A DNA stretch of 64,000 bases. Source: CAVTBX01 sp963733135 (GTDB lineage: Bacteria > Actinomycetota > Thermoleophilia > Gaiellales > Gaiellaceae). The notes beneath the pieces were generated by a model, which saw nothing but the letters and a program-made list of their open reading frames with translations, was not told the origin of the DNA and ran no database searches. Shown here piece by piece: positions 1 to 6,829 of this stretch; position 1 is the first letter of the stretch, and each line of letters opens with the position of its first letter. The DNA is taken from positions 62,001 through 126,000 of the forward strand of contig CAVTBX010000008.1 of the NCBI GenBank assembly GCA_963733135.1, read 5' to 3'. Position numbers and translations under genes: made by a program.

Positions 1-416
1 AGCGGCGTTCTCGGCAGTCCACGCGCCGGTTCCGTGGGCGGTGGCGGTGCCGAGCGGGATCGGCCGGCCGTGGTCGGTCTCGAGGCGCGGGCAAGCTCGC
101 CGATCACACCGCGAGCCCGACGGGCCGACGTCACCAGCTCGTCGAGATCCGCCGGCACCAGGTACGCGCCGGCACCGGCGGACGCCTTCGAGAGCACCCT
201 CAGCTCCTGGTCATCCAGAACCTTCGCCGCGTCGCCCCCGTACGGATCCCTCGAAGAGAAGATGGGTGGCGCCAGCAGGTATTTCCACCACGCAGCCGCC
301 GGGTCGGCGACGACGACGTGTGTGGCACCGCCCCGGTTTCGGAACTCTGCGTAGGAGGAGCGGCTTCGGTCGCCGCGGGTTGCTCGTTCGACTAGTTCTT
401 CGGCGATCGCCGCCAT
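1..416 (-). pseudogene. HK97-type phage major capsid protein, 5' part, frameshifted and cut by the window edge
   Basis: Read on the minus strand from ATG at 416, after the Shine-Dalgarno GAGGAG. The first ~107 codons contain a typical HK97-capsid junction, SKASAGAGAYLVPADLDEL, at about residues 77-95. Around 83-88 the frame breaks: the original frame becomes a Pro/Arg-rich run, while the shifted frame reads LETDHGRPIPLGTATAHGTG followed by AWTAENAA, a classic capsid stretch. One lost base (or two gained) explains this. The gene starts 2 bases after the HTH gene's stop, so the two formed one transcript. The 3' part is outside the window. I infer a decayed prophage; a base-call error at the indel is the alternative. 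Confidence 0.72.
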
Positions 417-418
417 GG

Positions 419-610
419 TCAGACTTCTCCTCGTCTCAGTAGGTCGATGACCGAGTCGCGCTGAACACGAAGTTGACCGCCGACCCGAAACGCCCGCAGC
501 TCCCGCCGGCCGATCAGCCGCCGCACCGTCTTCTCGCTCACTCGAAGGGCCGTGCTCACTTCCTGCAGCGTGAGCAACGAGTGAGCGGGAGGAGGGGCAT
601 TCATGGTCAT
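419..610 (-). CDS. Excisionase-like helix-turn-helix DNA-binding protein
   Basis: A 63-residue protein with the MerR-like/excisionase fold: LLTLQEVSTALRVSEKTVRR is the HTH and FRVGGQLRVQRDSVIDLLRR is the wing and following helix. Such proteins act as prophage or plasmid excisionases or small regulators. I chose the ATG at 610 (MTMNAPP), with GGGAGG about 12 bases upstream; ATG at 604 is also possible, and an upstream extension to 655 looks non-coding. It is directly followed by the phage capsid gene, which supports a prophage origin. Confidence 0.75.
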   Translation of the reverse strand: MTMNAPPPAHSLLTLQEVSTALRVSEKTVRRLIGRRELRAFRVGGQLRVQRDSVIDLLRRGEV

Positions 611-773
611 CAGTAGACAGATCCTCCCGACGGTTCCGGGCTGTGAGCGTCGCATCGCCCGAAACGTCGGAGGGGGTACATCACGAGTTTCCCCGAGAAA
701 CCTCGGACGTCAGGGCTGACTAGAAGCTGACTACGCGTGCTGCGCGACGTCGCTCGTCGCAGTCCGGGCACAG

Positions 774-798
774 GAAAACCCGCCGTTTCCAGCGGGTT
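774..798 (-). terminator. Terminator after tRNA-Gly
   Basis: On the minus strand AACCCGC (798-792) pairs perfectly with GCGGGTT (783-777) across an 8-base loop and is followed by TTCC. It lies 7 bases past the tRNA 3' end. The rest of 611-804 contains nothing else I can support. Confidence 0.6.
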
Positions 799-804
799 CG
801 GAAG

Positions 805-878
805 AGCGGATGAAGGGACTCGAACCCTCGACCTTCTGCATGGCAAGCAGACGCTCTAGCCAACTGAGCTACATCCGC
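805..878 (-). tRNA. tRNA-Gly (anticodon GCC)
   Basis: A complete cloverleaf: acceptor stem GCGGATG/CATCCGC, D-arm GCTC...GAGC, anticodon stem TCTGC/GCAGA around loop TTGCCAT (anticodon GCC), T-arm GAGGG-TTCGAGT-CCCTT, discriminator T. CCA is not encoded. The 3' end faces the prophage remnant, the usual geometry for integration into a tRNA gene. Confidence 0.97.
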
Positions 879-902
879 GCAGCCGGGCCAGTATAGCCGC
901 GC

Positions 903-1301
903 CTACTCCGCATCCAGAGCCTCGTTCACGAGCTGGTCGGCGAGCTCGTTCAGCTCTCGCCTGACCGCCGTGTACCGCACCGCACCGACCTGGCGGGCCA
1001 GGCTGGCGGCTTCTGACGAAAGACCGATCAGCGCCTTGTTCTTAACCCGGTACTCACCCCGCATCTGCTTCACCAAGAGCTCCGAGTCGGACACTACTTC
1101 GAGCTCGTCGACCCCCAGCTCGACAGCTTTGGCCAGGCCCGCGAGGAGCGCTCGATACTCCGCGACGTTGTTCGTCGCGACGCCGATCGCCTCGCCGCGC
1201 GCGTCGAGAATCGCGCCGTCCTCGGCCTCGAGGACGTAGCCGTAAGCGGCCGGGCCTGGGTTCCCGCGCGACCCGCCGTCCGTGGAGAGCCGCGCCTTCA
1301 C
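903..1301 (-). CDS. rnhA: Ribonuclease HI family protein
   Basis: A 132-residue RNase H fold protein that cleaves the RNA strand of RNA-DNA hybrids. The acidic active-site residues are visible: D8 in STDGGSRGNPGPAAYG, E48 in NNVAEYRALLAGL, D72 in SDSELLVKQM and D122 in ELADQLVNEAL. It is the short stand-alone type without an N-terminal hybrid-binding domain. The start overlaps the upstream NIF3-like gene's stop (ATGA), so the two are translationally coupled. Confidence 0.93.
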   Translation of the reverse strand: MKARLSTDGGSRGNPGPAAYGYVLEAEDGAILDARGEAIGVATNNVAEYRALLAGLAKAVELGVDELEVVSDSELLVKQMRGEYRVKNKALIGLSSEAASLARQVGAVRYTAVRRELNELADQLVNEALDAE

Positions 1302-1630
1302 GCGGGCGGCGGCATGGCGAGCGGATACAGGTCGAAGGCGGGCTCCTCATACGGGTGCGCGTCTCGGAGCGCACGCACGACCTCGGACTCCCGCTCCACG
1401 GGATACACCGTCTCGAGCCGAAGCTCGGGCACGCGCTCCTCCCTCCCGCGCTCACCAAGCGTCGGATCGGTGCTCTCGCCGCCGAGGAACGTGCCCGTTC
1501 CGGCCGTGTACCAGGAGCAGCGCTCGTAATCGCCGATCCGCCCCGCCCCCGCGGCGAAGAGCGCGTCGCGAACCTCGTCGAGCGCCGCCTCCGGCACGAA
1601 GACGACGAGCTTGCGCCGGTCCGACGTCAT
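1298..1630 (-). CDS. Small NIF3/YqfO-C-like protein
   Basis: 110 residues from ATG 1630 (MTSDRRKLVVFVPE). It matches the CutA-like insert domain found in YqfO/NIF3 proteins and as stand-alone ~105-residue proteins: KLVVFVPEAALDEVRDALF at the N-terminus, GDYERCSWYTAGTGTF in the middle and RALRDAHPYEEPAFDLYPL near the C-terminus. Biochemical role unknown; the family is often linked to metal binding. A longer start at 1699 adds only an atypical Arg-rich extension. It is the first gene of a pair with rnhA. Confidence 0.8.
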   Translation of the reverse strand: MTSDRRKLVVFVPEAALDEVRDALFAAGAGRIGDYERCSWYTAGTGTFLGGESTDPTLGERGREERVPELRLETVYPVERESEVVRALRDAHPYEEPAFDLYPLAMPPPA

Positions 1631-1665
1631 GTTTCTCCGCCTCGACCGCAGGGAACCGGCCGCGT

Positions 1666-2043
1666 ATGCCAACCATCGAAGTACGTCCCAGACCGACACC
1701 CGAGGAACGGAGCGAGGTCGCCGTCGAGATCGAGGTCGACGAGGATCTCACCGTCCTCGCGACCACGATCGAGGACTGGGCGACGCCGCGGCAGGAGTGG
1801 GACTTCACCCTGCGGGAGGGCACCGAGTTCGGGAAGCCGAACAACGTGGAGGGCCGCTTGACGCTCGCCCAGGGCGAGCAGCTCTCCTCGCTGGCCTTTC
1901 GGCTCGACCAGCTCACTCGCGCCGATGACACTGGCGAGGAGCTCGTGCTCGTGTTCGAGGAGGCCGACGGAATCGCCAAGCTCGCCCGCGCGCGCTCGAA
2001 CGGCCTCGAGCTCGAGCTCTTTCACATCCTGACCTTCACGTAG
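1666..2043 (+). CDS. Conserved acidic hypothetical protein
   Basis: 125 residues from ATG 1666, diverging from the NIF3-like gene by 35 bases. I do not recognise the family. The sequence has sensible composition, with alternating charged and hydrophobic strands (SEVAVEIEVDEDLTVLATTI, then EELVLVFEEADGIAKLARAR), no signal peptide and no membrane segment. The opposite-strand reading frame at 1627-2130 has shadow-like composition and was rejected. No strong Shine-Dalgarno sequence is visible. Confidence 0.65.
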   Translation: MPTIEVRPRPTPEERSEVAVEIEVDEDLTVLATTIEDWATPRQEWDFTLREGTEFGKPNNVEGRLTLAQGEQLSSLAFRLDQLTRADDTGEELVLVFEEADGIAKLARARSNGLELELFHILTFT

Positions 2044-2056
2044 GCCCAGGGCCCGG

Positions 2057-2224
2057 CTAGGAGGGTCTAGCGAAACAGCCGTTGTGCCGCCTGGCCGTGC
2101 TGCTCGCCCCGAGCCGGCGTCCTCAGTCACGCCCGTACCTCAAGGTACGAGCGCTCCCTGCGTCCTTGGCTCGAAACGAGCAGCACGACCAGACAACGAA
2201 GACCGTTTCGCTAGACCCTCCTAG
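2057..2224. repeat. MITE-like inverted-repeat element, copy 1 (168 bp)
   Basis: Perfect 20-bp terminal inverted repeats: CTAGGAGGGTCTAGCGAAAC at 2057-2076 and its complement at 2205-2224. Subterminal stretches also pair (GCCGTGCTGCTCG against CGAGCAGCACG) and the centre has GTACC-TCAA-GGTAC, so the whole element can fold as one long hairpin. It sits between convergent genes; the right terminus contains the TAG stop (2223-2221) of the oxidoreductase gene. A related copy lies at 24294-24398. No ORF inside. Confidence 0.85.
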
Positions 2225-2931
2225 TAGCCGGAGAAGTTGTCCGCCGAGACGCGGTCTTCGGGGATGCCTGCCTCGAGCAGGGTTTCCTTCATCGCGTCTG
2301 CCATGTCGGGCGGGCCGGCGATCAGGTACATGGCGTCGTCGAACCCGTCGCCGAGGTAGTCGCGGAAGAACTGCTCGTCGATGCGCCTGCTGTCGCCTTG
2401 CCACTCCGGATCGTCGGTCATGGTCAGAACGACTCGGAGCCAGTCGCATCGCTCCTCGAGCTCGCGAAGCTCGTCGAGGAACGGCGTCTCTTCCACCGTC
2501 CGGTTCGAGTAGATGAGCGTGACGCGGCGTCCCGTGTTCTCTTCCTCGATGGCGTGGAGCATGCAGCGGAAGACCGTGATTCCGATGCCCCCCGCGACGA
2601 ACACGAGCTCGCGTGATGTGTCCTCCGGGAGGAGGAAGTTCCCCTTCGGCTGCTCGACGTCGACCTCGTCGCCGACCTCGAGCTCCTCGATCGACTTCTT
2701 GAACCCGGTGTCGCGCAAGCGGGTACAGAAGCCGAGCTTCCCGCGTTCGCTCGGCGCCGTCACGACGGAGAAGTGACGGCGCGGGCCGCGTTCGTCCTCG
2801 TACGGCGGATCCTTCAGATTCACGAAGAAGTACTGGCCGGCCTGGAACTCGACCTCCTCCCCCTGGAGATCGAAGACCACCATGAGCGTGCCCTTCGCAA
2901 CCTCACGCTTCTCGGCGACGATCGCATTCAT
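2221..2931 (-). CDS. FAD-binding ferredoxin-NADP reductase-type oxidoreductase
   Basis: 236 residues from ATG 2931 with Shine-Dalgarno GGAGG. FNR-like: an N-terminal FAD barrel with RRHFSVVTAP (residues 51-60) and a C-terminal NAD(P) domain with FVAGGIGITVFRCML (from 111). A C-terminal aromatic residue (Y) ends the protein as in many FNRs. No 2Fe-2S domain, so it should work with a separate electron carrier. It overlaps the aldehyde dehydrogenase stop by ATGA, implying joint expression; the physiological partner is unknown. Its stop codon lies inside the inverted-repeat element. Confidence 0.88.
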   Translation of the reverse strand: MNAIVAEKREVAKGTLMVVFDLQGEEVEFQAGQYFFVNLKDPPYEDERGPRRHFSVVTAPSERGKLGFCTRLRDTGFKKSIEELEVGDEVDVEQPKGNFLLPEDTSRELVFVAGGIGITVFRCMLHAIEEENTGRRVTLIYSNRTVEETPFLDELRELEERCDWLRVVLTMTDDPEWQGDSRRIDEQFFRDYLGDGFDDAMYLIAGPPDMADAMKETLLEAGIPEDRVSADNFSGY

Positions 2932-4436
2932 GACCCATCCTCCGCATTGTCGATCTGGGCTCGCTGAAGCTTGCCTGAGTAATCCACGTAGATCGATTTC
3001 CACTCCGTGTAGAAGTCGAGCGCGGCCTGGCCCGCCTCCCGATGGCCGTTTCCGGTCGCCTTCGTGCCGCCGAACGGGAGGTGAACCTCGGCGCCGGTCG
3101 TCCCCGCGTTGATGTAGGTAATGCCCGCGTTCAGGTCCCGCATGGCCTTGAACGCCCGGTTCACGTCGCGGGTAAAGATCGACGACGAGAGGCCAAACTC
3201 GATCCCGTTTGCAATCCGGATCGCCTCGTCCACGTCGGTCGTGCGGATGAGCGCCGTCGTCGGCCCGAAGATCTCCTCCTGGGCGATCCGCATCTCCGGG
3301 TCGACGTCGCCGAAGACGGTCGGCCGGTAGAAGAAGCCCTTGTCGAGCCCGTTCTCGGTCGCGATCTCGCCTCCGGTGAGGAGCTTGGCGCCCTCGCCGC
3401 TCCCGATCTCGGTGTACGAGTGGATCTTGTCGAGCGCGGCCTGGTTGATGACCGGCCCGACGTCCGTCTCGTCGTCGAGCCCGTCGCCGAGCTTCATGTC
3501 CTCAGCCGCCGACACGAGCTTCGACTGGAGCTCGTCGTAGACCCGGCCGCTCGCGATGACGCGGCTCGCCGCCGTGCACCGCTGGCCCGAAGTTCCGAAC
3601 GCCGACCAGATGATCCCGTTCACGGCGAGGTCGAGGTCGGCGTCGTCCATGACGATGATCGCGTTCTTCCCGCCGAGCTCCAGGTGGACGTGCTTCAGGT
3701 TGGGAGCCGCCTGCTCCATCACCCGCACGCCGACCTCGCGCGAGCCGGTCAGCGAGATGAGCGGCACATCGGGATGCCCGACAAGGCGCTCGCCGACGGT
3801 TCCGCCACCACCGTGGACGATATTCAGGACACCCGGGGGAAGGCCCGCCTCCTCGAAGATCTCCACGAAGCGTTCCCCGAGGAGCGGCGTGTCGGTGGCG
3901 GGCTTGAAGACGACCGTGTTCCCGCATACGAGCGCAGGAGCGATCTTCCAGCTCGGGATCGCGATCGGGAAGTTCCAGGGTGTGATCGCGCCGACGACGC
4001 CGACCGGGTTTCGCGTCGACATCATGAACTTGTCCGGAAGCTCGGACGGAGTCGTGTGGCCGAAGAGGCGACGGCCCTCGCCGGCCATGTAGTACGTCAT
4101 GTCGATCGCTTCCTGGACGTCGCCGCCCGCTTCGGCCCGCACCTTGCCCATCTCACGAACCATGAGCTCGGTCAGCTCGTCCTTGTGCGCGATGAATGCC
4201 TGGCCGACCTTGAAGAGGATCTCTGCGCGCTTCGGCGCAGGGACGAGGCGCCAACTCTCGTACGCGTGCTTCGCCGCCTCGACTGCGCGATCGACGTCCT
4301 CCGCAGTCGACTTCGGGAGGACGCCGAGCGCCTCCCCGGTTGCCGGGTTCGACGTCTCAAACGTCTCACCGCCCGCGGCCTCGACCCACTCGCCGCCGAT
4401 GTAGTTCCTGTGCTCCTTCGTGGTCGTCAGCGCCAT
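2928..4436 (-). CDS. NAD(P)-dependent aldehyde dehydrogenase
   Basis: 502 residues from ATG 4436 (MALTTTKEHRNYIGG), normal family length. Catalytic features: N155 in TPWNFP, K178 in VFKPA, general base E253 in HLELGGKN, nucleophile C287 in FGTSGQRCTAASR. It oxidises an aldehyde to a carboxylate; the C-terminal HLPFGGTKATGNGHREAG stretch resembles ALDH groups acting on semialdehydes, but the substrate cannot be named. An alternative start at 4472 adds 12 residues. First gene of a two-gene operon with the reductase. Confidence 0.93.
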   Translation of the reverse strand: MALTTTKEHRNYIGGEWVEAAGGETFETSNPATGEALGVLPKSTAEDVDRAVEAAKHAYESWRLVPAPKRAEILFKVGQAFIAHKDELTELMVREMGKVRAEAGGDVQEAIDMTYYMAGEGRRLFGHTTPSELPDKFMMSTRNPVGVVGAITPWNFPIAIPSWKIAPALVCGNTVVFKPATDTPLLGERFVEIFEEAGLPPGVLNIVHGGGGTVGERLVGHPDVPLISLTGSREVGVRVMEQAAPNLKHVHLELGGKNAIIVMDDADLDLAVNGIIWSAFGTSGQRCTAASRVIASGRVYDELQSKLVSAAEDMKLGDGLDDETDVGPVINQAALDKIHSYTEIGSGEGAKLLTGGEIATENGLDKGFFYRPTVFGDVDPEMRIAQEEIFGPTTALIRTTDVDEAIRIANGIEFGLSSSIFTRDVNRAFKAMRDLNAGITYINAGTTGAEVHLPFGGTKATGNGHREAGQAALDFYTEWKSIYVDYSGKLQRAQIDNAEDGS

Positions 4437-4555
4437 CTCGCTCGTCGTCTCCCTCGTCGCTTCCGCGCCCATCCTAAGGATTGAAGGATTGCCACCGGCA
4501 GCGTGGGGTACGAACCTGTTCGGGGGGACACCCGAAGATCAGGAGGTACCTGCTC

Positions 4556-4864
4556 ATGGATACCTGGCTGATAATCGTGATCGTCATCGCAGCCCTCGTC
4601 GTTCTCGCCGTGATTGCCATGGCGATGGCTCGTAGCCGCCAGCAGAAGCTCGAGGAGCGGCGAACCGAGGCGGCCGAGCTGCGCCAAGGCGCCGACGCAC
4701 AGCTCGACCGCGCGTCGGAGCGCGAGGCTCTCGCCGAGCAGAAGGCCGAGGAGGCTCGCCGAGATCGCGAGCTCGCGCAGGCCGACACCCGCCGGGCCGA
4801 CGAGATCGACCCGGACACCGATCGCGAGCCGGACACGGATCGCGACCCGGAAGTCAGGCGCTAG
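4556..4864 (+). CDS. Small single-pass membrane protein with charged coiled-coil tail
   Basis: 102 residues from ATG 4556, 7 bases after a strong AGGAGGT. Residues 4-24 (WLIIVIVIAALVVLAVIAMA) form one membrane segment; the rest is an E/A/R/Q-rich helix (LEERRTEAAELRQGADAQLD) ending in a repetitive Asp-Pro-Asp-Thr-Asp-Arg tail. It would be anchored with the helix in the cytoplasm. Function unknown. It converges with the lipoprotein gene (4-base overlap). Confidence 0.8.
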   Translation: MDTWLIIVIVIAALVVLAVIAMAMARSRQQKLEERRTEAAELRQGADAQLDRASEREALAEQKAEEARRDRELAQADTRRADEIDPDTDREPDTDRDPEVRR

Positions 4865-5580
4865 CCGAGATTGCCGGCCGAGGCGGTGACGCGCTCGAGC
4901 GCGTCGACCGTCTCGGCCACCGGCGCCCACGCGTGCAGCGTGGCGGCCCGCGTCACGCCGCCGTCACGCCAGAAGAAGAGCAGGTGGCCGCCGGCCTCGC
5001 CTCCAGCCGGGAACGGCGGAGCCAGCGCGAGCGTCCCCTCCTGCCCCGCCAGCTCGGCCTCACCGAGGCACGCCGCCGTCTCGCGGGGCGCGACGAGAAT
5101 CCGGTCCGCCTCGTCTCGAACCACCGGCCCGGTGCAGGGCAGCTCGAACGGGAAATGACGGTCGAGCTTGCCTTCGGCCGCGTAGAGCGCGTAGTGGAGG
5201 AACCGAGGCGGGCGATCGCGGCGTGGGTCGTCGCTGGGCACTCCGCCCTCCAGATGAAAGACGGCCGCGGTGCAGTCACCCGCTCCCCGTTCCAGGCAGC
5301 GCGCATAGCCGCCGTCGGCGTACGGGACGTTTTGGCCGATCGGCGGGCCGGCGAGCCCGAAGCGGGATTCGGGGACGCTGGCCGGGCAGGAGGGCGCGAG
5401 CACGTCGAATCGTGCGCAGACGCGGGCCGCGCCCGGCGGCATCGCCGTCATGGCTACGGCGGGATTGTCGGGCTCAGGCTCGGTCGCTGTTGCCGTCGTG
5501 GTAGGTGCTGACGCGGGCGAGGTTTGCGTCGTGTCACTCTCATCGTCGCCGCCGCACCCGACCGCGACCACCAGGCACAC
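4861..5580 (-). CDS. Putative secreted lipoprotein
   Basis: About 239 residues. The mature part begins at the cysteine of VVAVGCGGDDESD, followed by a Thr/Ser/Pro-rich linker and a globular domain with several Cys residues. The start is uncertain: GTG 5580 gives only 8 residues before the lipobox Cys, unusually short; upstream codons overlap the monooxygenase-like gene, whose stop is at 5589. AGGG lies just upstream of the GTG. I do not recognise the globular domain. Confidence 0.7.
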   Translation of the reverse strand: MCLVVAVGCGGDDESDTTQTSPASAPTTTATATEPEPDNPAVAMTAMPPGAARVCARFDVLAPSCPASVPESRFGLAGPPIGQNVPYADGGYARCLERGAGDCTAAVFHLEGGVPSDDPRRDRPPRFLHYALYAAEGKLDRHFPFELPCTGPVVRDEADRILVAPRETAACLGEAELAGQEGTLALAPPFPAGGEAGGHLLFFWRDGGVTRAATLHAWAPVAETVDALERVTASAGNLG

Positions 5581-5588
5581 GGTGATCC

Positions 5589-5924
5589 CTAGGACTCGAA
5601 AGCCAGCCCGAGCCGTGAGAGCCGCGCGACGTGGTAGTCGCCTTCGGCGCTGGCCTCGAGGTCGAACTCCTCGCCGATCTCGGGATCCTTCCCGATCAGC
5701 TCGCTCGCCCGGATCCACGGGTCCGCTTGCTCGGCGGCCTCGCGGGACTCCCAGAAGGAGATCACGCCCCAGCGCTCGCTGACCTCGTCGGAGATCCACG
5801 CCCCGAAGCGTAGGCCCGGCGCCTCGGAGGCGGCGTGGACGCCTTCGTCAGCCAGGTAGCGGCGGAGCTCCCCCACGTTCGTCTGCGAGTCGGCGAGGCT
5901 CCAGAGGACGAGCCGGACGATCAC
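5589..5924 (-). CDS. ABM/YdhR-like dimeric alpha-beta barrel protein
   Basis: 111 residues with the pattern of small ferredoxin-like barrel proteins: MIVRLVLWSLADSQTNVGEL opens with a strand and helix, and ERWGVISFWESREAAEQ is the central strand with the conserved W...SFW motif. Such proteins act as cofactor-free monooxygenases or as small-molecule binders. No substrate can be inferred. It sits within a minus-strand run with the 73-residue gene upstream and the lipoprotein downstream. Confidence 0.7.
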   Translation of the reverse strand: MIVRLVLWSLADSQTNVGELRRYLADEGVHAASEAPGLRFGAWISDEVSERWGVISFWESREAAEQADPWIRASELIGKDPEIGEEFDLEASAEGDYHVARLSRLGLAFES

Positions 5925-5937
5925 GTCGCGGCGAACG

Positions 5938-6159
5938 CTACTCGTGCGACTCGGTGTCGGGGAACGTGCCCGGGATGCGCGAGCGGCGCCGGTCGCGGAT
6001 CTGGCGCTTGCCGCCGGGGACGTTCGAGCCCGCCCTGCGGCGGTCAGGACCGGTGCGTCGGTCGATGAGGACGGTAACGCTCGGGTTGTCCTTGTAGTGC
6101 TCGACGAGCTTCTCGTACAGCTCCTCTTCGAGCTCCGGTGGAACGACGCAATAGATCAT
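5938..6159 (-). CDS. Small conserved hypothetical protein
   Basis: 73 residues: an N-terminal alpha/beta part (VVPPELEEELYEKLVEHYKD, then VTVLIDRRTGPDRR) and a basic tail rich in Arg/Gly. The IDRRTGPDRRR pattern recurs in short actinobacterial proteins of unknown function. No membrane segment or signal peptide. Nucleic-acid contact is conceivable from the basic tail, but nothing proves it. Confidence 0.65.
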   Translation of the reverse strand: MIYCVVPPELEEELYEKLVEHYKDNPSVTVLIDRRTGPDRRRAGSNVPGGKRQIRDRRRSRIPGTFPDTESHE

Positions 6160-6167
6160 CCTCTGAT

Positions 6168-6194
6168 TGTAGGGGCCGGACTTGTCCGGCCCGG
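6168..6194. repeat. REP-like palindrome, GGACTTGTCC stem
   Basis: GGGCCGGAC (6173-6181), TT, GTCCGGCCC (6184-6192), preceded by TGTAG. One of at least nine such GTAGGGGC-headed palindromes in this window, all intergenic. This copy lies between two minus-strand genes and could act as an attenuator, but it has no U-tract. Confidence 0.75.
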
Positions 6195-6202
6195 GGTGCC
6201 CG

Positions 6203-6829
6203 TTAGACCCGAGGAATGTCGGGCGTCACGCGCCCGTCCTGTTCCAGGTGGCCGTTCCAAGCCTGGAAGCGCGGATCGAGCTCCTCGAGCTCGTAGCCTC
6301 GTTCGGCGAGCCGTACCTGCTGCTGGGAGTCGAAGACGACGCGGTACTGGTACCAGGAGATGTCCCAGGCGACCGTGAGGACGATCTCCTTGTTCGTCCC
6401 CGAGAGTGTGAGGAAGCTGACGCGGGCCGGGCCGAGGCTCTTGGCGATCCCGGCGATCGTCCGGCGGTACGCGCTCTCGTTGAAGGAGTCCGCGGCCTCC
6501 ACCATCGCCTGCTCAGGCTCGGAGAGGCGGCGGAGCATCGGCTCGTCGAAGGTCGGCTCGGGTTCGGGCCTGCGCTGGGGCTGGACGAGCTCGCGGAACC
6601 GAAGCCCGCGGCGGCGCCTGGGCGAGTCCTCGACGAGCGGCGTCGTCGGCGTGCCCTCGCGGATCCAGCCGTGCTCGTTCGCGAGGTCGGTGCAGAGCGC
6701 GCAGACGTCCACCCACTCCTCGCTGCCGCGACTCGGGCTGAAGCGGGACGCGCGCTCACCCATCAGAAGCGTCCGGTGACAGACCGCGCAGGTTCGGAAG
6801 GTGTCCTGGCGCCGGATGAGGGTGCTCAC
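6203..6829 (-). CDS. Zinc-ribbon-like conserved hypothetical protein
   Basis: 208 residues. The N-terminus carries two CxxC knuckles (C14/C17 in TCAVCHR and C43/C46 in VCALCTD), consistent with one zinc site. A basic/proline linker (about 70-95) leads to an alpha/beta C-terminal domain (SFLTLSGTNKEIVLTVAWDI, then YQYRVVFDSQQQVRLAERGY). I do not recognise the family. It overlaps the EF-G-like gene's stop by ATGA, so a link to translation-type GTPase function is a reasonable guess only. Confidence 0.75.
   Translation of the reverse strand: MSTLIRRQDTFRTCAVCHRTLLMGERASRFSPSRGSEEWVDVCALCTDLANEHGWIREGTPTTPLVEDSPRRRRGLRFRELVQPQRRPEPEPTFDEPMLRRLSEPEQAMVEAADSFNESAYRRTIAGIAKSLGPARVSFLTLSGTNKEIVLTVAWDISWYQYRVVFDSQQQVRLAERGYELEELDPRFQAWNGHLEQDGRVTPDIPRV

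Noticed and set aside
1627..2130. Minus-strand frame opposite the 1666-2043 gene
   Set aside because: Shadow-like composition, and it would run through the inverted repeat; the plus-strand frame has better protein character.
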